Assembly (NCBI GenBank): GCA_027422505.1
Contig: JAPQWV010000757.1
Coordinates: 1 to 64,000 of the forward strand
Reading direction: 5' to 3'
DNA: 64,000 nucleotides
From: Craterostigma plantagineum
Lineage: Eukaryota; Streptophyta; Magnoliopsida; Lamiales; Linderniaceae
Part shown: positions 11,086 to 20,653 of the stretch, piece after piece
How positions within the stretch are numbered: position 1 is the first letter of the stretch
How the letters are laid out: each line of letters begins with the position of its first letter
The notes under the pieces: generated by a model
Seen by the model: only the letters and a program-made list of their open reading frames with translations
What the model was told of the DNA's origin: nothing
Database searches by the model: none
Made by a program: the position numbers and the translations under genes

Positions 11086-12632
11086 AATGTTAACGCACAC
11101 GTTCGAATCTTCATCTTTGTCAATGTGCTTACCTCGTGACGTTTTGTTCGGAGTCCTCTTCATGATCCTCCCAAACTTTTTGATGAATAGAGTCATCGCC
11201 TCTCGCTCATCTCCTCAGCATCCTTTGAGGTAGATGTTTCTTCCACAGCCAAGGCCTTGATCGGTTCGATCGGCATTGTTTCCTCCAGTCTCATATGGAG
11301 TTCGAACTCATAAGTCTTCAAACATCTGCAAAGAGGTCATGCAGCATTAGTTTTCCCAAGTCTTTCGACTCTCGCAGGGCCAGTACATGGACAGCACAAA
11401 TAGAATCAAAGAAACAATCATGGACAGTACACTAATGATCGGCACCTATCAACCTGAACTTCCTTAGCACTACTAATCGAGACTCATGCCTCAAAAGGAT
11501 TTGCTCAAATCACTCAGTGTATAGGCTAGTATATCACTGAATCGCTCAAATCGTGTGCTAGTCCAACCCCTACCATAGGCTTGCAAGTTAATCGCATATC
11601 TTCTACTTAAGGTGGCGAGCATAAATCTGAGGGTCCTTTTCGGGTCGGCACGAGGTCAAATGACAATGAGGTGGTAAGCATAGACACTGACACATGTAAT
11701 TCCAAAGTTAAGACACATAATCGAAAACTCAAAGAATATAGCATGATCAAACTTACAGTCACATGCCCCAACATATGACTCAACATTCTCACTTTGAAAT
11801 CTTCTGCCCGACCCTCTCAACTAAGTTTCCCTTCATTTTGAACCCTTTCACCTCTGCCCTTATTCCCTAAACATCAAGGTTTGGCTTTTTGTCGCAAAGA
11901 ATACATCGTCACAGCGAATGCCGTGTACCTAGGGATACTTATAACCAAAACCTATATCTTGAAAAAGGTTTATGAGCAGACTTTATGCAATGGATCGCGT
12001 CATTTCAGAAAACGGTCGAGTAGGATCGAGTCATTTCACGAATAACAGAGAAGAACATTAAATCAAACATTAAAGCAGTAACCCTCAAGTTCGACATATG
12101 TTCTATTCCAATCAACTCAGGTTCAGATGACCTCGGGAGGCTTATTCGGGTTAGCAGCTTTTATAATTTCCGAGGTGAGAAACGAATAGGCTCAGGCTCA
12201 AAGTGGCTAACTATGGGGATTAGTCGTGGTTGGGAAATCTGACGATGGACTTATTTCCTAATGCCCTCGTCATTTCCACACTAACGCAACAAAAACAGTT
12301 TCAACACGTATCAGACATGCAAGTTCTAGAGAGATGTAGACTATGCAGGTCACACAATCAAGAAAAATGTGCATATGCTCGTCGGGCTCAAACTCTCACA
12401 ACGAACGGGTTATGTGTACGAATCCCTCAAAGTAGCGCTATGTCTATTCAAGCAGACACGATTCAATCAATCATGCATATCCTAATCGCTCACAAAATTT
12501 CATAAAATTGAAACCAACTCGAGATAAACGCAAACAATCATGCCTGATTTCAATAATTCATGCCCTTCCAACAAAATTAATAGCTCACGGACACGTCATA
12601 AAAAAAATTTCACGTAAATTCTCAACCTACTT
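11086..12632. other. Non-coding stretch, probably 3' end of a minus-strand Athila-like element
   Basis: No gene is recognised; small open frames at 11607-11792 and 12230-12505 lack known content. It lies directly downstream, on the minus strand, of an Athila-like ORF and a polypurine tract. It should therefore hold the 3' untranslated region and perhaps the 3' LTR of that element. I could not find LTR ends or similarity to the LTR at 13800-15468. Confidence 0.4.
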
Positions 12633-12634
12633 TT

Positions 12635-12644
12635 CCCTCCCCAC
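12635..12644 (-). promoter_or_regulatory. Polypurine tract-like site of an Athila/Tat-type element
   Basis: On the minus strand the bases read GTGGGGAGGG, inside a context of the type GAGGACAAAGTAGG..TTAAGTGTGGGG. That context is a hallmark just upstream of the 3' end in Athila and Tat/Ogre elements. It lies about 230 bases after the Athila-like ORF. It would prime plus-strand DNA synthesis. Confidence 0.6.
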
Positions 12645-12876
12645 ACTTAAGACCTACTTTGTCCTCAACGTAAAAAAAATTGAATAAAAGAAAGGGAATA
12701 GAAGGTTTAAAAGAACGAAACTCCCCTGACAAATAAATGACGTGGTCGTGACTGAACGCGTGAAGGTCGTAGTATCGTGACTCGTAATATGTATCCTGAC
12801 ATAACTAATAGGAAAATTAAACGTAAAAAGAGAATAGTCATAGATAATAATTATAGAGATAGTTATACGCATCAAG

Positions 12877-13797
12877 TCATAAACAAAATGAAAATAGACA
12901 TAAACGACTAATCAAACAAAAGAAATGTCTCAAGAAAATAAAATAAAACATCACTAAGGTGGCGGCGGGGAGGGTCCTCGGGCGAAGATGTGTCAGTGAG
13001 CTTTGTGTAAGCTTAATCGCAGCGTCCATGTCTCGAATGGCCCGATCGTAGCGCTGCTGCTCCTCACGGTACCAGCAGTGGGTGCATTCACGAGCATCTT
13101 CATCTTCACGAGCATCTCCTCGTTCAGGGGGTAGCGCCCGCCGACAACCTCCATCTCGGGAGGGTTCGCTTGCCAAAAGTGAAGTACATGTAATGAATGC
13201 CCCCACGGCGATCTTCCCACGGCTTCTTGTTTCCGCCTGATTGTTGAATGCATGGGCGAGCGCCATCCCTAAATGGACCTCTTCGCCTTGTTGCATCTTA
13301 GCTAAGTAGAACAGGTCACGGAGCCTGATCGCTGGTGTGAGCGAGGTCGTGAGACGTCGATGGATGTAGCACAGCCCTGAGCTCCTGAGCGAGGATGCCT
13401 TCGAGGTCTTCACGTGGAATTTTTGGCTCGTCTGATTGTACAATGTCGGCCCAGCAGGCAAGTTTGTCCGCTGGAAGCCGAAGGTAGTCCTTATAATGCA
13501 TGTCCGAAACGGTCCTTCGCGCCCGAAATATGGGATCTGCACTCCAAGAGCCCAGTCAAAATAGTCGACGTCGACCGTTTGCTCCACGTTAAATGCCCAG
13601 AACTTGACTGTCTTATGGCCATATTCCTCGTAGGAAAAGGTGGACAAGAACTCCAGTGTTAGCTCTTTGTACGTCGGCTCGTCAATGTGGAAGAAGTTGA
13701 CCCATCCACTGCGCGACAGGTACTGGGCGACTTGCTGATCGATGTGGTGCTTCGCCTGCGTGTCGTGATCTATTTGGTCTGTCAGGATGAATTGCAT
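12877..13797 (-). pseudogene. Athila-type ORF (ORF-1/env-position protein), frameshifted
   Basis: The first 110 residues read like the uncharacterised Athila ORF-1 family: SGWVNFFHIDEPTYKELTLE, then LEFLSTF, KFWAFNVEQTVDVDYF and WALGVQIPYFG. After about 13500 the better match shifts frame (13501-13316, with DYLRLPADKLACWADI and HYKD), and shifts back later, so at least two indels have broken it. In Athila elements this kind of ORF lies downstream of pol, near the 3' end; that is recalled family knowledge. The PPT-like site downstream fits. Its upstream part is cut at 13800 by the insertion of the plus-strand Athila-like LTR. Confidence 0.6.
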
Positions 13798-13799
13798 CT

Positions 13800-15468
13800 T
13801 GATAAACGTATTTTTAATACGTTTATTGTTACGTTTATTTGGGTTATAATAAGAAATTATTGGTCATTCCATGCATTTTATGGCTTTATTTACACCCATT
13901 TAAATATTGTAGGACCTTCGAACGGTTATCAAGCGAAAAGGAACGAAAACGAGGCGAAAACGACGCAAAAACGGCGAAGTATGAAGCTGCCAGCCACTAG
14001 TCACGGCCGTGAATCACCTCGCAAGAGGCCGTGAACACGGGCAGTAAGCTTGGGAAGACAGAAGCCTTAAAGTCACGACCGTGAATCACCATGCAAGACG
14101 CCGTGAATCTCGGCAGAGACAAGGAGTAATTTCACTGGTCCTTGTCACGGCCGTGACTCCTCAAGCAAGAAACCGTGAACTCCGGCAGAGAGTTATAGGA
14201 GTAAAGTCACGGCCGTGACACTCTTATGCAATAGGCCGTGAACCGGGACAGAGAGCGAAGATGGAGAAAGCCTCATGCTTCACGGCCGTGAGTCAAGATG
14301 CCGTGGCCGTGACTCTATCCAGGAAGTCAATATTTAGGGTCTAAGCCGCCGTCACGGCCGTGAGTCAAGATGCACGAGGCCGTGACTCATGCCAGAAAGT
14401 CAAGAAATAGGGTTTTAAGCCGCTTTCACGGCCGTGAAGGCCCATTAAGAGGCCGTGAACGTGTCAAAATTCAGGGTTTTAACCCATTTTCGAAGCATAA
14501 AAAGGGATGCTCCTTAGAACTGAAAAAAACAACTTCATAGGGACGAAAACTTAGAACAAAGAAGAGAAGGAAGAACACTAGAAGCAGTTCCGTGATTCGG
14601 AGAAGCTCAAGGGACGATCCAACAACGAAGCTACGCTCATACGATCGAGGAACGAGAGCTCCACCTCGGAAACGCCATATTCACTTCTTAGGGAAGTTTT
14701 TATGAGTTCTCTATCCTCGTTTCCCTCAAATCTCGTTGTTGTGACGTTCAATATGAGTAGCTAATCCTCTTGTGTGTTTGGGAATAGATGAACGTTGGAT
14801 TATGTCGTAGTTAAGGCGTAGGATAATCGTGAACACGTGTATTCGACTTTTTATCGTTCTATGATATTGCTTCTTTGTCTCAATATGTCTATGTGTTGAT
14901 ACGAATGTGCGGTAGGGCGACAGCTAAATAACGATTAGGCTGTTCATAGACGTTAGGATTCGAGTATAGGGCGACAGCAAATACTCAATCCTCGCCATTT
15001 GGTAATTAATGATCTTAGATTCCCACGAACGTTTAGGGCGACAACAAATCCGTGAGTGGGTAGAAAGTTACCGCGATTTAGTCGATTTTCACTTAGGAAC
15101 GATATTCCGTAGCTTTAGCCGACAGCGTCCAGCGGGATTCGAACCCCAAACACATATTTGTCATCTTTAATCACTCGTACTAATTTTAGTTGTACTACCT
15201 TACTCGTCAAATCCTTAAGTTGCGCTGTTAAATTAGTTCGTAGTATAAACAAATCCTACTATTTTATTTAGGCTAAATATCGATTCGATAGGTTAATACT
15301 AGTATTCATTTTATTCCTCGTGTTCGATACTCGGATATTCACTATAGCTATATTACAAACGATAGGTACACTGCCTATCGCGCGTGATTCTAGTTATAAT
15401 ATATTCGTTTTAATTATTACTTGACGTACTCGCACGATCTTTTATTTAAACATACACGCACGCGATCA
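13800..15468 (+). mobile_element. 5' LTR of the Athila-like element
   Basis: The LTR starts TGATAAACGT and ends CGCGATCA, six bases before the PBS, with TGAT/ATCA as inverted ends. A TATA-like CATAAAAAGGGATG lies near 14497, just after the palindrome array, which would place the transcription start around 14530. The stretch 14880-15130 contains several GGGCGACAGC-like repeats. The start region matches the inverted LTR fragment at 4534, so at least two copies of this family are in the window. Confidence 0.85.
14001..14490 (+). repeat. About 72-bp tandem repeats with TCACGGCCGTGA palindromes in U3
   Basis: The 12-bp palindrome TCACGGCCGTGA, or a one-base variant, starts at 14001, 14073, 14145, 14207, 14280, 14352 and 14426. 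Spacings are 72, 72, 62, 73, 72 and 74. Each unit also has a half-site GGCCGTGA about 25-30 bases later and a GGCAGA/GACAGA-like tail. The array ends about 10 bases before the TATA-like box, so it occupies the proximal promoter. Each core contains CpG and an EagI-type CGGCCG. Confidence 0.9.
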
Positions 15469-15474
15469 AGTTTT

Positions 15475-15492
15475 TGGCGCCGTTGCCGGGGA
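15475..15492 (+). promoter_or_regulatory. Primer-binding site, tRNA-Asp
   Basis: TGGCGCCGTTGCCGGGGA is complementary to the 3' end of plant tRNA-Asp (GUC), the known primer for Athila-type elements. It follows the LTR end at 15468 after a six-base spacer. Confidence 0.9.
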
Positions 15493-15802
15493 ATAGATTG
15501 ATATTAGGAACACCCTAGTTCGGTAATTTAGCCATTTTATTTTACATTTTTCAGTTTTTCATTAATTGCGTACTTGTTTTAATTGCGTCATTTGTTTCCT
15601 ACATCTTTATTAGTCTCGTTACCTTTTCAACGTATTTGTCTAGTTCTTCGCTAAATTTCGTTTTCATTCATTGAAGGTACCATTTGACGGTGGATGACCC
15701 GAAGCCACTCCAATTGTCGAAGGAGATCTAGATTTCGAGCGGAAGTTACGAAGGCAGCTCAGATACAATACGGAAGGCACGGCCAGTAGTTATCCGGAAG
15801 CG

Positions 15803-17690
15803 TTGGTCAGCTACTCAGAAGACAACTCCCAGGAGTCTGCTGAAAATTCTCGAACAGAGACGTCCAAAGACAATCGAGAGATAGAAGTCGAGATGGCAGA
15901 CCGAAGAGTACCGACACACCAAGACCAAGAAGAGGAACAATCCTTACAAGATCTACTTAAGAACGCCTCCCTCGGCGGTACAGAATCGGCGATTGTTATT
16001 CCTCCTATCGCGAACAATGATTTTGAGCTGAAGCATGCTTGGCTTCAGATGATCTTTCAGACGGCTCAGTTTGAGGGGAATCCTGATGATGATCTGTACT
16101 CCCACCTGAAGGCTTTTCTTACAGCAACAGACACCACCAAGATCAATGGGGTCCCGAGTGATGCGATTAAACTAATGTGTTTCCATTCTCACTCTAGTAC
16201 AGGGCGAAGGATTGGTTGGAGATGTTACTGCCCAGATCAATCACTACGTGGGAAGAACTACAAGCAGCATTCATCGGCCATTACTTCCCAATTCCAAAGG
16301 TACTAAGGTTGAAGACGGAGATCTCTCTCTTCCACCAGAAGGATTCAGAGAATCTCTACGAGGTGTGGGAGCGATACAAATCCTTATTGAAGAAATGCCC
16401 ACAACACGGGATGTCGAAGGCCGCTTTGTGATCAACCGATTCCACAAGGTCCTCAAGATCAAACAGTTGATATGTTAGACGGAGCCGCGGGAGGAGGGCT
16501 CGTGAAGCTCAATGCCACAGACGTCTGGAATTTAATCGAAGACTACTCCAGGAACAGCTTCATGAGAGGTAACACGAGGATTAAGACTCCAGGAGTGTTT
16601 GGGGTGAGCGAGGAGACTGCTACACATGCCAAGATTGAGGCGTTGCAACAACAGATTGCAACTACCAATTCTCAGCTCCAGACGGTGATCAACACACTAC
16701 TACCAAAGGCCGGGCAAACACATCCAGTACATGCCGTGATGACAAGCCGATCGCCTCAGAAGCCGTATACACCACAATGTGAGATTTGTGGCGCAGCTCA
16801 TGAGACCTCGGAGTGCCAAGTCGGACAATCACTGGAGCACGTGGACTATATGGGGAATTACCAAGGCCAGCGGAGTTTTCAACCTCGAGCACATCCAAAT
16901 CTATCGTATGGGAACCAAAACCACAACGCCCAAGGACCACCGGGATTCCAACCTAGATCTTCTGGTTTCCAAGGAGGAACATCACGTCCGTATCAGAATA
17001 CACCTGCAGGGTCGGGGTCCGACGACATGAGGGAAATGAAGGATATGATGAAGACGCTCCTCACTAATTTCAGCAACACCACTCAAGCCCACGAGAGTCG
17101 GATGAATAAAATAGAGGAGTACATAGAAGTACGTGCCCAGAACACCGACGCTTCTATCAAGAAATTGGAGCAACAAGTGGGCCAGATGGCGAAGCAGTTG
17201 GCTGAGCGAACTCAGGGATCACTCCCAAGTTATACCGAACCAAATCCTAAAGAGTATTGCAAGGCGGTCACCCTGAGAAACGGAAGAAAGTTGCAGGAGG
17301 TACCTCCCAAGAAGAAATCAAATGATAAAGTCGAGGTCGAGGTCCACGACGAGTCAGAAGTGGAGGTAAACAAAGGCGACAATGTCGAGAAGGTCGAAGC
17401 TGAAAAGGAGAACGTCGAAGCTGAGAAGGAGAAGAACGAACCTGAAAAAGGAAGGGCAAAGGAGATCGAGCGACCACCGGTGAAGCCGTACCAGCCAAAG
17501 ATCCCGTACCCAGCTCGGCTGAAGAAGGACAGAGACGAGGCGCAATTCGGTAAATTTATGAACATGTGTAAGGAATTACATATTAACTTACCGTTTGTTG
17601 AGGCTATTACGCAGATGCCCAGCTTCGTCAAGTTTTTGAAGGACCTATTGACGAACAGGAGGAAACTCGAACATGTTTCCACGGTACGCT
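15803..17690 (+). pseudogene. Athila-like gag, frameshifted
   Basis: The region encodes the retrotransposon capsid precursor. Open from 15803, where the first codon is TTG so the true start is unknown, it runs through LQMIFQTAQFEGNPDDD and SDAIKLM. It then shifts frame near 16190 (TTWEELQAAFIGHYFP and ENLYEVWERYKSLLKKCP), and shifts again near 16440 before MLDGAAGGGL. A CCHC-like finger CEICGAAHETSEC lies at about 16784, followed by an asparagine/glycine-rich stretch. The tail is extremely rich in glutamate, lysine and valine (about 17320-17460), then PPVKPYQPKIPYPARLK leads toward protease. A last frameshift near 17690 separates gag from protease. Confidence 0.85.
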
Positions 17691-17724
17691 TACAAGGGAA
17701 TGCTCGGCGATACTTCAGAACAAG

Positions 17725-18119
17725 ATGCCGAAAAAGCTCAAAGATCCAGGGAGTTTTACAATTCCCTGTCTTATAGGAGATTTAGTTGTTGAACGTGCTT
17801 TAGCTGATTTAGGAGCTAGCATTAATTTAATGCCGTATTCCATGTTTAAACGCTTAGGACTAGGTGAACCACGACCCACTAGGATGAGTCTTCAATTAGC
17901 TGATCGATCATTAAAATACCCTAGGGGTGTCATTGAGGATGTCCTAGTTAAGGTAGGTAAATTTGTGATTCCCGCCGACTTTGTTATCTTAGATATGGAG
18001 GAGGATGATAACATTCCATTGATTCTAGGTAGACCATTTCTAGCTACCGGTGAGACTATGATAGACGTTAGAAATGGGACGTTAACTTTGACGGTAGACG
18101 GTGAAAAGTTACGTTTAAT
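17725..18119 (+). pseudogene. Athila-like aspartic protease
   Basis: The domain opens with FTIPCLIGDLVVERALADLG and has the active-site block ALADLGASINLMPYSMF, where the usual DTGA/DSGA is DLGA as normal for this gypsy clade. It continues with LQLADRSLKYPRGVIEDVLV and ends in the conserved ILGRPFLATG. This matches a full gypsy protease of about 115 residues. It is in a different frame from gag upstream and from the pol linker downstream, so the polyprotein is broken on both sides although the domain itself is uninterrupted. Confidence 0.9.
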
Positions 18120-18520
18120 ATGGCTGAGTCGATGAAGAAGAGTAATGAGCATGATGATAAGTGCTATTACTTAGACGCTGTAGAGCATGATTTTTTCTTT
18201 TCTGTACAAGGTCTATCACAGTTTCCCTACGAGCAGGATACACAAAAAATTTTGGCAATCGACGAGTGTGGGGAGGAAGTCGACGAGCGCATCATATCTA
18301 TCGACGAGAGCAGTGAAGAGGACAAGGAAAAGAGCTCGATAGAGGAGCCACCCGTCCTAGAGTTGAAGCCATTACCTGACCACCTCGAGTATGCGTTTCT
18401 CGGAAACAACGGAGGGCTACCAGTCATCATTTCATCGAGCCTCGACGATGGACAGAAGGGCCAGCTCTTGGAAGTGTTAAGAGCGCACAAGAAGGCAATA
18501 GCGTGGAAGATATCCGACAC
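18120..18520 (+). pseudogene. Athila-like pol linker, truncated before reverse transcriptase
   Basis: The peptide is acidic (EEVDERIISIDESSEEDKE) and then has the linker motif seen just before gypsy RT: ELKPLPDHLEYAFLGNNGGL, PVIISSSL and LEVLRAHKKAIAWKISDT. In intact elements the RT domain follows within a few residues. Here the match ends at about 18520 and LTR sequence of the SIRE-like family begins. RT, RNase H, integrase and the 3' LTR are absent. Confidence 0.85.
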
Positions 18521-18650
18521 AATAGTATTTATATCATACAAACTTGGTATAAATACAAGTTAGTCCTAAATTAAGGACAAATACAACAAAAGCCCCTAAT
18601 TACGAAGACAGCTAATGAAATCAAAGCACAATTACAAAGTATATTCTACA
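18521..18650 (-). mobile_element. SIRE-like LTR fragment (U3 side)
   Basis: Read on the minus strand it begins TGTAGAATATAC at 18650, like the complete LTRs at 20303, 47395 and 48085. It keeps the first 130 bases, up to the TATA-region dyad (TTGGTATAAATA), whose outer arm is damaged. The rest of the LTR is missing. It forms the junction between the truncated Athila-like pol and a copia remnant. Confidence 0.8.
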
Positions 18651-19240
18651 AATATGAAAGGGTTCGGTTCATGGCTGATGAATATCATCGCGATGTTCGA
18701 GGTGTTGGAATGGTAAAAGTCAAAATGGTTGACGGAGCAGTGCGCTCTTTGGGTGGTGTGATATTTGTCCTGAAATTGCGCAGAAATTTAATGTCCTTGA
18801 GCTAGTTAGATTTCAAGGGTTATGGGAGTTTCATAGCAGGGAAATCACACATAGCGAAAAGGTCCTACTGAATGGAGAAAAGCATGGAGGTTTGTATCGT
18901 CTGTGTGGGAGTTTGGTTTATAATACGCTAACTTCGATGGGTTCACAAAACTTGCCCGCGCGTTGTGTAAATGCAACGATGGTGAGAAGGGAAGTCCTGC
19001 TAGAGAAGGGGTTGCATCGATGTCCCTCTTCAGAATCAACGGGAGAGTCCATTCGATAGCTGCTCATAGGATTGGCCGCGGTGAATCAACTGAGTAGGAC
19101 CGGAATTATTGATTCGAATATGTGTAGCTGGTACAAGGAAGGCCAATGGACGTTCGTGGTAATTACTAATGGGTTACTCTCAAACAGACTCATTGGAATG
19201 AGCGCTTGGTGACGCTGAAGAAAAAGATGTTGAATGTGGC
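18651..19240 (+). pseudogene. Copia remnant (Tork-like), protease end and pre-integrase, then 3' UTR
   Basis: Across frameshifts the plus strand reads GMVKVKMVDGAVRSLGGV, RRNLMSL, GEITHSEKVLLNGEKHGG, and LYRLCGSLV. This is the end of a copia protease running into the pre-integrase region, in the style of Tork-lineage elements (LISL..LD..GY, then LYVL-G). Coding similarity fades by about 19070. The remaining stretch looks like the 3' untranslated region in front of the LTR at 19255, so most of pol has been deleted. Lineage assignment is tentative. Confidence 0.6.
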
Positions 19241-19254
19241 TGGAAGGGGAGAAT

Positions 19255-19773
19255 TGTTGGTCCAGCCAAGCACCACGTTCCAAAGCTTCCAACCACAAAT
19301 AAATTAAATGATGGGTCATGATCAACGTATGCAATGACATAATATATTTTGGAGCTCGGCATGTGGCTTAGCCTATAAAAAGGCTTCGATCTTTCATTTG
19401 TAAATCATTCCAAATCATGTGAGTCGAATTCAGTGCGAGAGAGAAATAGTGAGAGGGAAATTTATCAGTGTCAATAAGGGTGAGATCGGATTTAGTTTTA
19501 CTGGGGTAGTTGGGACTAGGTACAAATACATTACCCTGGTGGGTAACGGCTCTCGAGTTTGGGTTTAAACACGAGCGTTAAATTTGTACGGTGTATTATT
19601 CTCAATATAGTAAGCTGGTGCTCTCCGTGGAGGTATGCGATATTGGCCGAACCACGTAAAAATCTCATGTTCTCTATCGGCCTCATTTTGGTTTTATATT
19701 GTCCAAATAAAATTGTCGCGGGTCCATACTAAACCTGTCGCTGGGCCCGAAATATTACCGCTCAACCCCAACA
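19255..19773 (+). mobile_element. 3' LTR of the Tork-like copia remnant
   Basis: The LTR has perfect inverted ends TGTTGG..CCAACA and is 519 bp. A purine-rich TGGAAGGGGAGAAT at 19241-19254 precedes it, serving as polypurine tract, which fixes the orientation. TATAAAAA at 19374-19381 is the likely TATA box, and a CT-poor leader with GAGAGAGAAA follows. The 3' flank has no obvious matching target duplication because the 5' half of the element is gone. Confidence 0.8.
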
Positions 19774-20302
19774 ATTTTTACAGTTTCACGCTCTTATCAT
19801 CCTCATACAGATTACAAGATCAAGAACCTACTTAGACACTCAAGCTTTAATGGGTCAATCTACCTCGATCTCTCAGTACAACAGTTCCATCAGATAATTT
19901 AAGAAACTGTTTCCACACACGATTTAACGCCTCGATTATCTGCTTTTCAATCGAGTGGTAATCGTCAACATACATCACTGTAGCGAACGTTGGTGGAACC
20001 ATCAAATTTATTAGTTTGTTTGATGCCTTTCAGAAATGCTTTTACTTCAGCGTTTTCTCTTCTATTTAGTACGCTTTCTTCACCAAATCACCAAGCAGCT
20101 AAACATCTGGGGGCTTTTGTTTCAGGTGATCCAACGTTGACACTCAAATCCCCCATCACCGTGATGTAGATCAAAGTAGATATATCATTACCGGAACGTT
20201 TGTTTTGTGGTGATATTTCATTTTGCATATCAATGTGATATTGCAAAATTGTGTTTGTTTAATAACAGTGATATGGAATGGTATTGTGTATGTATGATTA
20301 AC
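19774..20302. other. Unassigned stretch between two LTRs
   Basis: No family is recognised. On the minus strand a 41-codon open frame (about 19969-19844) starts MYVDDYHSIEKQIIEALNRV; it has no clear relative that I know, and the YVDD there lacks the surrounding RT context. The stretch may be a remnant of unique or genic DNA into which elements inserted. Confidence 0.3.
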
Positions 20303-20653
20303 TGTTAGGTCCGTAGATTATCAACTCTAAGATCCTAGGCAGAGAAACATGGATTTACGATGAGAATTGTGTGAATTGAATCTTCTATCGCTAACCTTTG
20401 TTCTTTGCTCGAGAGAGAGTGTTGTAGTGTGAGAAAGTGTTTTTGCCATTTCTCTCTCTAGAATTTAGTTTGTCAGCCCTTCATATCAAATTCTAAACTT
20501 TCCCTTTTGATCTCAATTTTTACAAATGTGTTATACCAAACATACTTGGTATAAATAACAAGTTAGTCCTAAACTACGGACTAATACAAGAAACGCCCCT
20601 AGATACAAGGACAACTAATAAAATCAAAGCACAAGTAAAATTGATATTCTACA
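20303..20653 (-). mobile_element. 3' LTR of SIRE-like element (copy Y)
   Basis: In plus coordinates the LTR reads TGTTAGGTCC..GATATTCTACA, so on the minus strand it starts TGTAGAATATC and ends CCTAACA. It is 351 bp. The polypurine tract adjoins it at 20654, showing it is the 3' LTR of a minus-strand element. A dyad TTATACCAA / TTGGTATAA lies at 20531-20554 around the probable TATA box. The same LTR family occurs at 18521 (fragment), 32325, 47395 and 48085. Confidence 0.9.

Larger units (their letters stand above)
13800..18520 (+). mobile_element. Athila-like Ty3/gypsy retrotransposon, 3'-truncated
   Basis: The element has a 1.67-kb 5' LTR, a tRNA-Asp primer-binding site, a gag with a zinc-finger-like motif, an aspartic protease, and the linker leading into reverse transcriptase. 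It stops abruptly at about 18520 inside that linker, where a SIRE-type LTR scrap begins. It inserted into an older, opposite-strand Athila-like element at 13799/13800; the left flanking 5-mer is CATCT but its partner is lost. The reading frame is interrupted by several small indels, so it cannot be autonomous. Confidence 0.85.

Noticed and set aside
13414..14034. Plus-strand frames opposite the Athila-like ORF as genes
   Set aside because: They mirror the minus-strand ORF and run across the LTR boundary at 13800, so they cannot be a conserved unit.
15475..15492. tRNA gene end
   Set aside because: Only 18 bases match the 3' end of tRNA-Asp and no cloverleaf precedes them; the place right after an LTR identifies a PBS. 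The same applies to the tRNA-iMet matches at 47381 and 48071.
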